Part shown: piece after piece, positions 1 to 7,943 of the stretch
Position numbering within the stretch: the first letter of the stretch is position 1
How the letters are laid out: the number at the start of each line of letters is the position of its first letter
NCBI GenBank assembly: GCA_003052455.1
Contig: QAPD01000037.1
Span: 1 to 41,244, forward strand
Origin: Sphaerisporangium cinnabarinum
GTDB taxonomy: Bacteria; Actinomycetota; Actinomycetes; Actinomycetales; Cellulomonadaceae
Direction: 5' to 3'
Length of the DNA stretch: 41,244 nt
Translations under genes and position numbers: made by a program
The notes under the pieces: model-generated
Database searches by the model: none
What the model saw: only the letters and a program-made list of their open reading frames with translations
Told to the model about the DNA's origin: nothing

Positions 1-11
1 ACGACGGTCGA

Positions 12-36
12 GGTCGGGGCACAATGTGTCCCGACC
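12..36. repeat. Inverted repeat upstream of mutY
   Basis: Two 12-base arms (12-23 and 25-36) flank one base. All pairs are Watson-Crick except one G-T wobble. It could be the terminator of a gene left of the window or an operator for mutY. The in-frame GTG at 26 lies inside it, which argues against that codon being the mutY start. Confidence 0.5.
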
Positions 37-67
37 CGACGGCCCCGACCCTCCCGAGGACCCACCC

Positions 68-1027
68 ATGACCGGACCTGCCCCGCGCCCGGCGCGCACC
101 GGCGGCCCCGCCCGCCCGCTGCCGCGGACGGCCCCCGGGGACCCGCACGCGGGGCTGCGCGACGCCGTCGGGCGCTGGTTCGGCGCGACCGCCCGCGACC
201 TGCCGTGGCGGGCCGCGGACCGCACCGCGTGGGGCGTGCTGGTGAGCGAGGTCATGCTGCAGCAGACGCCGGTCGTGCGCGTCGAGCCGGCCTGGCGGGC
301 GTGGATGGAGCGCTGGCCCGAGCCGGCCGACCTCGCCGCCGCACCGACGGCGGACGTGCTGCGCGCGTGGGGCCGGCTGGGCTACCCGCGGCGCGCCCTG
401 CGCCTGCAGGAGTGCGCGCGCGCGATCGTCGAGCGGCACGACGGCGAGGTGCCCCGCGGCGAGGAGGCGCTGCGCGCCCTGCCGGGGGTCGGCGAGTACA
501 CCGCCGCGGCGGTCACCGCGTTCGCGCACGGGCGCCGCGCGGTCGTCGTCGACACGAACGTGCGCCGCGTCCTGGCCCGGGCGGTCGGGGGTGTCGCGCT
601 GCCCGCGCCGTCGTACACGGCCGGGGAGCGCGCGACCGCCGCCGCGGTCGCCCCGCCCGACGACGACGACGCGGTGCTGTGGGCGGCCGCGTCGATGGAG
701 CTCGGCGCGCTCGTCTGCACGGCGCGCGCGCCCCGGTGCGGCGTCTGCCCCGTCCGCGACGTGTGCGCGTGGCGCCTGGCCGGGCACCCCGACGACGAGC
801 ACGCGGCCCGACGCCGCACGCAGGCCTGGGCCGGTACCGACCGGCAGGCGCGGGGCCGGGTCATGGCGGCGCTGCGCGACGCACCGGGCCCGGTGCCGCG
901 CGGCGTCGTGGCCGAGGTGTGGCACGACGCCGCGCAGCTCGACCGGTGCGTCGCGAGCCTCGTCGAGGACGGTCTCGTCGAGCAGGAGGACGGGCCGGGC
1001 GGGGTGCTCTACCGGCTCCCCGCCTGA
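68..1027 (+). CDS. mutY: A/G-specific adenine DNA glycosylase MutY
   Basis: Base-excision repair enzyme that removes adenine mispaired with 8-oxoguanine or guanine. The 319-aa product carries the HhH-GPD fold: the SEVMLQQT motif with the catalytic Glu near residue 61, the helix-hairpin-helix LPGVGEYTA at about 138-146, and the catalytic Asp near 162 in VVDTNV. The four-cysteine [4Fe-4S] loop has spacing C-x6-C-x2-C-x5-C (about 217-233). The C-terminal 8-oxoG-recognition domain is much shorter than in E. coli MutY, as in many actinobacterial versions. I chose ATG 68 because GAGGA at 56-60 is correctly spaced; a GTG at 26 lies in an inverted repeat. It is convergent with argA, 16 bases away. 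Confidence 0.93.
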   Translation: MTGPAPRPARTGGPARPLPRTAPGDPHAGLRDAVGRWFGATARDLPWRAADRTAWGVLVSEVMLQQTPVVRVEPAWRAWMERWPEPADLAAAPTADVLRAWGRLGYPRRALRLQECARAIVERHDGEVPRGEEALRALPGVGEYTAAAVTAFAHGRRAVVVDTNVRRVLARAVGGVALPAPSYTAGERATAAAVAPPDDDDAVLWAAASMELGALVCTARAPRCGVCPVRDVCAWRLAGHPDDEHAARRRTQAWAGTDRQARGRVMAALRDAPGPVPRGVVAEVWHDAAQLDRCVASLVEDGLVEQEDGPGGVLYRLPA

Positions 1028-1043
1028 CGCGGCCTGCGGATCG

Positions 1044-1634
1044 TCAGGCGCGCGCAGCGTCCGCGGCGCGGTCGCCGTCGGGGCCCGCGGGGCCGTCGAG
1101 GTCGAGCAGCATGCGCGTGTTGCCGAGCGTGTTGGGCTTCACGCGCGCGAGGTCGAGGAACTCGGCGACGCCGTCGTCGTGCGAGCGCAGGAGCTCGGCG
1201 TACACCTCGGGGGACACGGGCGTCCCCTCGATGGTGCGGAAGCCGTGGGCGCGGAAGAAGTCGACCTCGAACGTCAGGCAGAACACGCGCCGCAGGCCGA
1301 GCGCGCGGGCGCGCTCGACGAGCTCGACCACGAGCGCGTGCCCGACGCGGTGCCCGCGCCAGGCCGGGTCCACCGCGAGCGTGCGGATCTCCGCGAGGTC
1401 GTCCCACATGACGTGCAGCGCCCCGCACCCGACGACGCGCCGCGCGTCCTCGCCGTCCGCCGCGTCGGGGTCCGGCACCTCGGCGACGACGAACTCCTGG
1501 ACCGCCTCGTAGTAGCCGACCATCTCCTTGGCGAGGAGGATGCGGGCCTCGGCGTAGGGCTCGACGAGCGCGCGCACCGCCCGGACGTCCGCGGGCAGGG
1601 CGGGACGGACACGGACGGCGGAGGTCGTGGGCAC
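1044..1634 (-). CDS. argA: Amino-acid (L-glutamate) N-acetyltransferase, short GNAT type
   Basis: Single-domain GNAT enzyme of 196 aa, matching the short mycobacterial-type N-acetylglutamate synthase (Rv2747-like) that catalyses the first step of arginine synthesis. Supporting stretches are YEAVQEFVVAE, VVGCGALHVMWDDLAEIRTL, the acetyl-CoA loop RGHRVGHAL, VFCLTFEVDFFRAHGF and the C-terminal VAEFLDLARVKPNTLGN. These are family-specific rather than generic GNAT. The GTG at 1634 gives the expected N-terminus (VPTTSAVRVRPA). No Shine-Dalgarno precedes it, but a TACAGT -10-like hexamer ends six bases upstream, so the mRNA may be leaderless. The reading frame stays open far upstream by chance. Confidence 0.88.
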   Translation of the reverse strand: MPTTSAVRVRPALPADVRAVRALVEPYAEARILLAKEMVGYYEAVQEFVVAEVPDPDAADGEDARRVVGCGALHVMWDDLAEIRTLAVDPAWRGHRVGHALVVELVERARALGLRRVFCLTFEVDFFRAHGFRTIEGTPVSPEVYAELLRSHDDGVAEFLDLARVKPNTLGNTRMLLDLDGPAGPDGDRAADAARA

Positions 1635-1646
1635 CGCGACACTGTA
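1635..1646 (-). promoter_or_regulatory. Candidate -10 of a leaderless argA promoter
   Basis: On the minus strand TACAGT (1646-1641) is followed by six bases and then the GTG start. This matches the actinobacterial pattern TANNNT-N6-start seen in leaderless mRNAs. No Shine-Dalgarno is visible. Inferred from pattern only. Confidence 0.4.
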
Positions 1647-1661
1647 CGCGCGGGAGCCACT

Positions 1662-1681
1662 CGGTGCATAGTCATGCACCG
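1662..1681. promoter_or_regulatory. Perfect 8+4+8 palindrome upstream of argA (candidate ARG box)
   Basis: CGGTGCAT (1662-1669), AGTC, ATGCACCG (1674-1681) is a perfect dyad. It sits 28 bases before the argA start and overlaps the expected -35 of the leaderless promoter. The core TGCAT-N4-ATGCA has the size and half-site spacing of ArgR-bound ARG boxes. ArgR binding is inferred from that similarity and from the target gene. Confidence 0.45.
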
Positions 1682-1705
1682 GGCCGCATACCTGCGCTCT
1701 GGTCC

Positions 1706-2656
1706 TCAGGAGCCCCCGACGAGGTGGGCCGCGGTGATCTCGTCGACGACGAGGTCGGTCACCACCCCCGCGCGCAGCGCCGCGCGCAGCGGTGCCACCT
1801 TGTTGTCCCCCGCGACGGCGCACACCCGCCGCGGCACGCGCCGCAGCTCCTCGGGCGCCGGCCCCGTCGCGCGCTCGTTGAGCGCGATGTCGCGGTAGGT
1901 CCCGTCCCCCCGGAGGAACACGGTGCAGACGTCGCCGACGACGCCCTCGGCGTCGAGGACGGCGACGTCGTCGGGGTCGAGGTACCCCGCGGAGTAGACG
2001 TGCGACGGCACGCCGCCCGCGACGGCGCCCACGGAGAACAGCGCGATGTCCGCACGGTGCTGCACGTCGAGCACGCGGCGCACGGACCGCTCGCGCCACA
2101 TCGCGCGCTTCGTCTCCGCGTAGTCGAAGAACGCGGGCACTGGGAAATGGTGCACGTGGGCGTCGAACGCGCTGCCGAAGCCCGCGATGAGGTCGCCCGC
2201 GTAGTGCACCCCCGAGGTGCGCGTGTTCGCCGCCCCGTTGAGCTGCACGACGGCGCTCCCCCGGGTCGGCTTGCGGGGCAGGTGCCGGGAGACGGCGGAG
2301 AGGGTCGTGCCCCATGCGATCCCGAGGATCATGTCGGAGTCGAACCACGTCGACAGCAGGCGCGCGGTCGTCAGCGCGACCTGCTCGAGCCGCTCGACCT
2401 GCGGCGCCTGGTCCGGCACGGGGACCACGTAGGCGTCGATCCCCCACGTGCTCGCGAGGTGCTGCCCGAGCCCCGGCCCGCGGCTGCGCGCGGGGCGCAG
2501 CGAGATCTCCACCAGACCCGTGTCGCGCGCCCGCTTCACCAGCCGCGACACGGTGGACCGCGACGTGTGCAGGTGCTTGGCGATCGCCTCCATCTTCATG
2601 TCCTGGAGGTAGTACATCGACGCCGCGCGCAGGACGTCCTGCTCCCGATCGACCAT
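1706..2656 (-). CDS. SorC/DeoR-family sugar-binding transcriptional regulator, probable glycerol-operon regulator
   Basis: The 316-aa protein has an N-terminal helix-turn-helix (about residues 22-50, MEAIAKHLHTSRSTVSRLVK) followed by a SorC-type phosphosugar-binding domain. Family hallmarks are the GIAWGTTLSAV loop, VVQLNG, DIALFSVGAV and the C-terminal VAGDNKVAPLRAAL. Such proteins sense phosphorylated sugars and control neighbouring catabolic genes. The gene is divergent from glpD with 230 bases between them, so glycerol-3-phosphate or a related triose phosphate is the likely effector; that is inference from position. ATG 2656 was chosen because AAGGAGA precedes it; the frame is open further upstream without another good start. 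Confidence 0.85.
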   Translation of the reverse strand: MVDREQDVLRAASMYYLQDMKMEAIAKHLHTSRSTVSRLVKRARDTGLVEISLRPARSRGPGLGQHLASTWGIDAYVVPVPDQAPQVERLEQVALTTARLLSTWFDSDMILGIAWGTTLSAVSRHLPRKPTRGSAVVQLNGAANTRTSGVHYAGDLIAGFGSAFDAHVHHFPVPAFFDYAETKRAMWRERSVRRVLDVQHRADIALFSVGAVAGGVPSHVYSAGYLDPDDVAVLDAEGVVGDVCTVFLRGDGTYRDIALNERATGPAPEELRRVPRRVCAVAGDNKVAPLRAALRAGVVTDLVVDEITAAHLVGGS

Positions 2657-2684
2657 CGCGGTCTCCTTCCCGTCACCCCCATTC

Positions 2685-2698
2685 TGCACGTTCGTGCA
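2685..2698. promoter_or_regulatory. Dyad TGCACG-TT-CGTGCA, candidate operator
   Basis: Six-base perfect half sites around two bases, 29 bases before the SorC-family regulator start and about 190 bases before glpD. A likely autoregulatory or shared operator of the regulator. Binding is inferred. Confidence 0.4.
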
Positions 2699-2748
2699 CG
2701 ACGGTTGCGCGGGCGTTCGGGGCGTGGTGGTCTGGAGCGTGTGCCTCC

Positions 2749-2767
2749 GCACCGGAGACCCCGGTGC
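2749..2767. promoter_or_regulatory. Second dyad (GCACCGG-N5-CCGGTGC) in the regulator-glpD intergenic region
   Basis: Perfect 7-base arms around AGACC, about 120 bases upstream of glpD. It could be an operator for glpD or a hairpin in the leader. Its GTGC edge resembles the half site of the dyad at 2685-2698. Confidence 0.35.
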
Positions 2768-2886
2768 ACGCACGGCGGTTCCCGCTCGCGCACCCTGGTC
2801 GGGCGTGGGACCGTCGCTGTGAGCGCACCGTGGGCGCGATCGTCCCGCGGCGTGCCGCAGCACCGAGGGACGAGAGAGGAAGACGG

Positions 2887-4635
2887 ATGGCATCCACGAG
2901 ACTCACCGCGGACTCCCGGCGGCAGGCGCTCGCCGCGCTCGAGGCCAGCACCAGCGCGGACGCCGAGCTCGACGTCCTCGTGATCGGCGGCGGCGTCACC
3001 GGCGCCGGGATCGCGCTCGACGCGGTCACGCGCGGGCTCTCCACCGCGATCGTCGAGGCGCAGGACTGGTCGGCGGGGACGTCGAGCCGGTCGAGCAAGC
3101 TCGTGCACGGCGGCCTGCGCTACCTGCAGATGCTCGACTTCCACCTGGTCAAGGAGGCGCTCACCGAGCGCGACCTGCTGCTCAAGGAGATCGCGCCGCA
3201 CCTCGTGCGCCCCGTCCCCTTCCTGTACCCCCTCGAGCACCGCGTGTGGGAGCGTGCCTACGTCGGCGCGGGCATCGCGCTCTACGACACGCTCGCGAGC
3301 GTCGCCCCCGGACGCCGCGCGATGCCGCTGCACCGGCACCTGTCGCGCAGCCGCATGGAGAAGAAGTTCCCCGACCTCGCGCACGACGCGGCCGTCGGCG
3401 CCGTCCAGTACTGGGACGCGTCCGTCGACGACGCCCGCCTCGTCTCGACGCTCGTCCGCACGGCCGCGTCGTACGGTGCGCACGCGGCCTCCCGCACGCA
3501 GGTCGTCTCGCTGACCAAGGGCCCCACCGGGGCCGTGAACGGCGCCGTGCTCATGGACCTCGAGACGGGCCGCGAGCTCACCGTCCGGGCGCGTGCCGTC
3601 ATCAACGCGACCGGCGTCTGGACGGAGGACACCGAGGCGCTCGCCGGCACCGACGGCGGGCTGCGTGTCCTCGCGTCCAAGGGCATCCACATCGTCGTGC
3701 CGCGCGAGCGCATCAAGGGCCAGGTCGGCCTGATCCTGCAGACCGAGAAGTCGGTCCTGTTCGTCATCCCGTGGTCCCGCTACTGGGTGATCGGCACGAC
3801 CGACACCCCGTGGGAGCAGGAGCTCCAGCACCCCGTCGCGACGGCGGCCGACATCGACTACGTGCTCGAGCACGCGAACGCCGTGCTCGCCCACCCCCTG
3901 ACGCGCGACGACATCATCGGCACGTGGGCGGGCCTGCGACCGCTGCTCCAGCCGGGCACCAAGGAGGGCACCAGCTCCGCGAAGGTCTCGCGCGAGCACA
4001 CGGTGGCCTCCCCGACCCCGGGCCTCACGGTGATCGCCGGCGGCAAGCTCACCACCTACCGCGTCATGGCGAAGGACGCGGTGGACTTCGCGATCGGCCA
4101 GCGCGCGAGCGCCCTGCCGTCGATCACCCACAAGATCCCGCTGCTCGGCGCCGTCGGCCTCGACGCCGTGCGCCGCCAGGCGCGGCCCTGGGCGTCCCGG
4201 TACGGCTGGACCCCCGCCATGGTGGACCACCTCCTGCACCGGTACGGGTCGAACCTGCGCGAGCTCGTCGAGCTGTGCGAGGCGCAGCCGGACCTCGCCC
4301 GCCCGCTGGAGCACGCGCCGGCCTACCTGCGCGCGGAGATCGCGTACGGCGTCTCGCACGAGGGTGCGCTGCACCTCGAGGACCTGCTGCTGCACCGGAC
4401 CCGCCTCAACTACGAGGTGCCCGACCGCGGCCTCGCCGCGCTGCCCGAGATCGCCGCCGTCGCCGGCGAGATCCTCGGGTGGGACGACGCGACGCGCGAC
4501 GCCGAGATCGCGAGCTACACCGCGCGCGCGGAGGCCGAGGCCGCCGCCGAGCAGGAGCCCGACGACGCGTCCGCCGAGCGCACCCGGCTGGAGGCACCCG
4601 ACGTGTCCCCGCTCCAGCCGCTCCGCACGACCTGA
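2887..4635 (+). CDS. glpD: Aerobic glycerol-3-phosphate dehydrogenase
   Basis: FAD-dependent, membrane-associated enzyme that oxidises sn-glycerol-3-phosphate to dihydroxyacetone phosphate and passes electrons to quinone. The 582-aa product begins with a dinucleotide-binding fold (VLVIGGGVTGAGIALDAVTRG, about residues 31-51). The GlpD signature around GTSSRSSKLVHGGLRYL follows, then a DAO-type FAD domain and a C-terminal DAO_C domain (KIPLLGA onward). Length is normal for the family. ATG 2887 follows GAGAGGAAG; the open frame to 2314 is a chance extension through the intergenic operators. It is first of the glycerol block and divergent from the SorC-type regulator. Confidence 0.95.
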   Translation: MASTRLTADSRRQALAALEASTSADAELDVLVIGGGVTGAGIALDAVTRGLSTAIVEAQDWSAGTSSRSSKLVHGGLRYLQMLDFHLVKEALTERDLLLKEIAPHLVRPVPFLYPLEHRVWERAYVGAGIALYDTLASVAPGRRAMPLHRHLSRSRMEKKFPDLAHDAAVGAVQYWDASVDDARLVSTLVRTAASYGAHAASRTQVVSLTKGPTGAVNGAVLMDLETGRELTVRARAVINATGVWTEDTEALAGTDGGLRVLASKGIHIVVPRERIKGQVGLILQTEKSVLFVIPWSRYWVIGTTDTPWEQELQHPVATAADIDYVLEHANAVLAHPLTRDDIIGTWAGLRPLLQPGTKEGTSSAKVSREHTVASPTPGLTVIAGGKLTTYRVMAKDAVDFAIGQRASALPSITHKIPLLGAVGLDAVRRQARPWASRYGWTPAMVDHLLHRYGSNLRELVELCEAQPDLARPLEHAPAYLRAEIAYGVSHEGALHLEDLLLHRTRLNYEVPDRGLAALPEIAAVAGEILGWDDATRDAEIASYTARAEAEAAAEQEPDDASAERTRLEAPDVSPLQPLRTT

Positions 4636-4658
4636 CAGCTGCACATCGCCGCGAGCGA

Positions 4659-4696
4659 GCCCCGGGGCTGCCGACCGTCGGGTCGGCCCCCGGGGC
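4659..4696 (+). terminator. Strong hairpin between glpD and glpF
   Basis: GCCGACC (4670-4676), loop GTCG, GGTCGGC (4681-4687), extended outward by CCCCGGGG on both sides with a 2-base bulge. It has no T-tract. It could terminate or attenuate the glpD transcript, or mark an RNA-processing or stability site before glpF. Confidence 0.5.
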
Positions 4697-4811
4697 CCCG
4701 CACACCGACCCCACGGGGCGCCACGCCGACGGCGGACCGACCCGAGGACCCGGCGCTCAGGTGCGCCGGGACGGTTGAGACAGAGAAGTCCACCACGAAA
4801 GAGAGAGCACG

Positions 4812-5573
4812 ATGGATCAACTCCTCATGAACGCCTTCTGGTCCGAGATACTCGGCACGGCGACACTGATCCTCCTCGGCGCGGGCGTCGTCGCGAACGT
4901 CGTCCTCCCGAGGACCAAGGGCTTCAACGGCGGCTGGCTCCTCATCAACTTCGGATGGGGCCTCGCGGTCTTCGCCGGCGTGTACGTGGCCTACAAGTCG
5001 GGTGCGCACCTCAACCCGGCCGTGACCATCGGCCTCTTCACCGCCCAGGAGCCGTTCTTCTCCGTGACCGGCCCCGAGGGGCTCGTGACGGCGACCATCG
5101 AGCCGACGGTCGGCAACATGTTCGTGTACTTCGGGGCCCAGATGATCGGTGCCTTCATCGGTGCCGTGCTGGCGTTCCTGGCGTACAAGAAGCACTTCGA
5201 CGAGGACGCGCCCGGCGCGACCAAGCTCGCGGTGTTCTCCACCGGCCCCGAGATCCGCTCCTACGCGTGGAACTTCGTCACGGAGGTCATCGCGACGTTC
5301 GTGCTCGTGTTCTTCGTCGTGGCGTCCGGCAAGACCCCGTCCGGCCTGGGGCCGCTCGCGGTCGCGCTCATCGTGGTCGGTATCGGCGCGAGCCTCGGTG
5401 GTCCCACCGGCTACGCCATCAACCCTGCCCGTGACCTCGGTCCCCGCATCGCGCACGCGGTGCTGCCGATCCGGGGCAAGGGCTCGAGCGACTGGGCCTA
5501 CGCCTGGGTCCCGGTCGCCGGTCCGCTGGTCGGCGGCGTCCTCGCCGGCCTGCTCGGGGCCGCCTGGGTCTGA
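4812..5573 (+). CDS. glpF: Glycerol facilitator, MIP/aquaporin family
   Basis: Channel of 253 aa that lets glycerol diffuse across the cytoplasmic membrane. Both half-helix signatures are present: NPA at residues 68-70 in HLNPAVTIG and NPARD at 204-208 in YAINPARDLG. The Asp after the second NPA is typical of the glycerol-conducting branch rather than water-only aquaporins. About six hydrophobic membrane segments are visible. A purine-rich GAAAGAGAGAGC precedes the ATG. It lies between glpD and glpK on the same strand, so uptake, phosphorylation and oxidation of glycerol are encoded together. Confidence 0.93.
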   Translation: MDQLLMNAFWSEILGTATLILLGAGVVANVVLPRTKGFNGGWLLINFGWGLAVFAGVYVAYKSGAHLNPAVTIGLFTAQEPFFSVTGPEGLVTATIEPTVGNMFVYFGAQMIGAFIGAVLAFLAYKKHFDEDAPGATKLAVFSTGPEIRSYAWNFVTEVIATFVLVFFVVASGKTPSGLGPLAVALIVVGIGASLGGPTGYAINPARDLGPRIAHAVLPIRGKGSSDWAYAWVPVAGPLVGGVLAGLLGAAWV

Positions 5574-5600
5574 CCGACCCGGACGACCGGACCTCTCCCC

Positions 5601-5638
5601 CGCGTGACCGGGGAGCCGGGGGCCTCCCCGGTCACGCG
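5601..5638 (+). terminator. 15-bp perfect hairpin between glpF and glpK
   Basis: Left arm 5601-5615 is the exact reverse complement of right arm 5624-5638, with an 8-base GC loop. There is no T-run. In high-GC actinobacteria such U-less stems can terminate; here it could set glpF:glpK expression ratios or stabilise the upstream message. Confidence 0.6.
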
Positions 5639-5708
5639 ACCCGCGCCGTCGGGCGCCGGGCACTACGCCGCAACCACACCCACACCGACGTGAAGGACTG
5701 AACGCACC

Positions 5709-7226
5709 ATGGCCGACTACGTTCTCGCCATCGACCAGGGGACCACGAGCTCCCGGGCCATCGTCTTCAACCACTCCGGGGAGATCTACTCCACCGGGCA
5801 GCTCGAGCACGACCAGATCTTCCCGCGCGCGGGCTGGGTCGAGCACAACCCCGAGCAGATCTGGAACAACGTGCGCGAGGTCGTCGGTCTCGCCCTCACC
5901 CGAGGCAACCTCACGCACGAGGACATCGCGGCCGTCGGCATCACGAACCAGCGCGAGACGGCCGTCGTCTGGGACAAGACCACGGGCAAGCCCGTCTACA
6001 ACGCCATCGTCTGGCAGGACACGCGCACCCAGAAGATCGTCGACGAGCTCGGCGGCGACGAGGGCGCCGAGAAGTACAAGTCGATCGTCGGCCTGCCGCT
6101 CGCCACCTACTTCTCCGGCCCGAAGATCAAGTGGATCCTCGACAACGTCGAGGGTGCGCGCGAGAAGGCCGAGAAGGGCGACCTGCTGTTCGGCAACACC
6201 GACACGTGGGTGCTGTGGAACATGACGGGCGGCACCGAGGGCGGCGTGCACGTCACCGACGTGACCAACGCGTCGCGCACGATGCTCATGGACCTCGACA
6301 CGCTCTCCTGGCGCGAGGACATCGCCGCCGACATGGGCATCCCGCTGTCGATGCTCCCCGAGATCCGGTCGTCGTCCGAGGTCTACGGCCACGGGCGCCC
6401 GCGCGGCCTCGTCCCCGGCGTGCCGATCGCCGGCATCCTCGGCGACCAGCAGGCGGCCACGTTCGGCCAGGCGTGCTTCGAGGTCGGCCAGGCCAAGAAC
6501 ACGTACGGCACCGGCAACTTCCTGCTGCTCAACACGGGCACGGAGAAGGTCATGAGCAAGAACGGCCTGCTCACGACGGTCTGCTACAAGATCGGCGACG
6601 CGCCCGCGGTGTACGCGCTCGAGGGCTCGATCGCCGTGACCGGCTCGCTCGTGCAGTGGCTGCGCGACAACCTGGGCATGTTCGAGGACGCGCCCGACGT
6701 CGAGTGGCTCGCGGGCAAGGTCCAGGACAACGGCGGCGCCTACTTCGTGCCGGCGTTCTCCGGCCTGTTCGCGCCCTACTGGCGGCCCGACGCGCGCGGC
6801 GCGCTCGTCGGCCTCACGCGGTACGTCAACCGCAACCACATCGCGCGCGCCGCGCTCGAGGCGACGGCGTTCCAGAGCCGCGAGGTCGTCGACGCGATGA
6901 ACGCCGACTCGGGCGTCGACCTCACCGAGCTGCGCGTCGACGGCGGCATGGTCGCCAACGAGCTCCTCATGCAGTTCCAGGCCGACCAGCTCGGCGTCGA
7001 CGTCGTGCGGCCCAAGGTCGCCGAGACGACGGCGCTCGGTGCCGCGTACGCCGCGGGCATCGCCGTCGGCTTCTGGAAGGGCGAGCAGGACGTCATCGAC
7101 AACTGGGCCGAGGACAAGCGCTGGAGCCCGTCGATGGAGTCCGGCGAGCGCGAGCGGCTGTACCGCAACTGGAAGAAGGCCGTGACGAAGACGATGGAGT
7201 GGGTCGACGAGGACGTGGAGCAGTAG
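5709..7226 (+). CDS. glpK: Glycerol kinase
   Basis: FGGY-family kinase that phosphorylates glycerol with ATP to sn-glycerol-3-phosphate, trapping glycerol brought in by GlpF and feeding GlpD. The 505-aa length matches the family. The N-terminal phosphate-binding motif [17 protein letters not shown], the [13 protein letters not shown] block and the FGGY signature region [19 protein letters not shown] (about residue 413) are intact. The ATG follows a modest GAAGGAC-like ribosome site (GTGAAGGACTGAACGCACC). It ends just before a strong terminator hairpin, so it closes the glp block. Confidence 0.96.
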   Translation: MADYVLAIDQGTTSSRAIVFNHSGEIYSTGQLEHDQIFPRAGWVEHNPEQIWNNVREVVGLALTRGNLTHEDIAAVGITNQRETAVVWDKTTGKPVYNAIVWQDTRTQKIVDELGGDEGAEKYKSIVGLPLATYFSGPKIKWILDNVEGAREKAEKGDLLFGNTDTWVLWNMTGGTEGGVHVTDVTNASRTMLMDLDTLSWREDIAADMGIPLSMLPEIRSSSEVYGHGRPRGLVPGVPIAGILGDQQAATFGQACFEVGQAKNTYGTGNFLLLNTGTEKVMSKNGLLTTVCYKIGDAPAVYALEGSIAVTGSLVQWLRDNLGMFEDAPDVEWLAGKVQDNGGAYFVPAFSGLFAPYWRPDARGALVGLTRYVNRNHIARAALEATAFQSREVVDAMNADSGVDLTELRVDGGMVANELLMQFQADQLGVDVVRPKVAETTALGAAYAAGIAVGFWKGEQDVIDNWAEDKRWSPSMESGERERLYRNWKKAVTKTMEWVDEDVEQ

Positions 7227-7246
7227 CCCGTCCCGGGACCACCCGT

Positions 7247-7296
7247 CGAGGGGGTGGGGTGTGCGACGTCGCGGCGTCGGGCACCCCACCCCCTCG
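7247..7296 (+). terminator. Terminator hairpin after glpK
   Basis: Perfect 15-base arms (7247-7261 and 7282-7296). The loop contains a small inner CGACG/CGTCG stem. It sits 20 bases after the glpK stop. No T-tract is present, as is common for high-GC actinobacterial terminators. Confidence 0.7.
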
Positions 7297-7380
7297 TCGT
7301 GCTCCCACGGGGCGAGTCGCGCGCGTCGTGCCTAGCGTCGGGAGGGTGCCGCGACCCGCGGCCCGACGACGGGAGACGAC

Positions 7381-7890
7381 ATGACCGACACGCACCACGA
7401 GCAGCCCCACGCGAGCTCCGACGAGGTCGCGAAGGTCCGTGAGCTGGTCAAGGACGAGAAGATCGCCATGCTGACCACCGTCGCGACCGACGGGAGCCTC
7501 GTCAGCCGGCCGATGGGCGTCCAGGCCGTCGACTTCGACGGCGACCTGTGGTTCTTCGCCGCCGCCGACTCGCACAAGGTGGCCGAGATCGCACGCGACT
7601 CGGCGGCGAACGCGGCCTTCTCGGGCTCGACGTCGTGGGTGTCCGTGTCCGGGCGCGCCTCGCTCGTCCGCGACCGCGACACGATCCGCGAGCTGTGGAA
7701 CACGGTCGCCGACGCCTGGTTCCCCGACGGCCCGGACACGCCCGGGGTGGTCCTCATCCGGCTGCACGCCGACTCCGCGGAGTACTGGGACTCCCCCGGC
7801 GGCCGCGTCGCGACGCTCTTCAGCCTGGTCAAGGCGAAGGTCACCGGGTCGCGCTACGACGGCGGGGAGAACGAGACCGTCGAGCTGTGA
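7381..7890 (+). CDS. Pyridoxamine 5'-phosphate oxidase-fold protein, general stress protein 26 type
   Basis: A 169-aa split-barrel protein resembling the general stress protein 26 branch of the PNPOx-like superfamily, which bind FMN or related cofactors. Typical features are the N-terminal helix VRELVKDEKIAMLTTV, the strand pair SLVSRPMGVQAVDFDGDLWFF, then HKVAEIARD and WVSVSGRASLVRDRDTIRELW, and the C-terminal AEYWDSPGG. The substrate is unknown, and it is unlikely to be a true PdxH. GGGAG lies just upstream of the ATG and a TAGCGT -10-like box about 50 bases upstream. It appears to be a single gene, followed by a hairpin palindrome. Confidence 0.8.
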   Translation: MTDTHHEQPHASSDEVAKVRELVKDEKIAMLTTVATDGSLVSRPMGVQAVDFDGDLWFFAAADSHKVAEIARDSAANAAFSGSTSWVSVSGRASLVRDRDTIRELWNTVADAWFPDGPDTPGVVLIRLHADSAEYWDSPGGRVATLFSLVKAKVTGSRYDGGENETVEL

Positions 7891-7905
7891 CGCGTGCCGT
7901 CGGAC

Positions 7906-7931
7906 GCCGCGGGGCCCGCGGGCCCCGCGGC
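7906..7931. terminator. Perfect 26-base self-complementary palindrome
   Basis: The whole 26-base segment equals its own reverse complement and is entirely G/C. It starts 15 bases after the PNPOx-like gene and ends immediately before the TAGGGT box of the next gene. It may act as a terminator for the first and occupy the -35/spacer region of the second. Confidence 0.5.
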
Positions 7932-7943
7932 TAGGGTGGCCGG
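7932..7943 (+). promoter_or_regulatory. Leaderless promoter -10 element for the S33 peptidase gene
   Basis: TAGGGT (7932-7937), six bases, then GTG at 7944. This TANNNT-N6-GTG arrangement, with no Shine-Dalgarno, is characteristic of leaderless actinobacterial transcripts. Confidence 0.55.

Noticed and set aside
26-67. GTG 26 as the start of mutY
   Set aside because: It lies inside an inverted repeat and has no ribosome site. ATG 68 has GAGGA at correct distance.
4515-7289. 924-aa minus-strand open frame opposite glpF and glpK
   Set aside because: Antisense shadow of clearly recognised glp genes.
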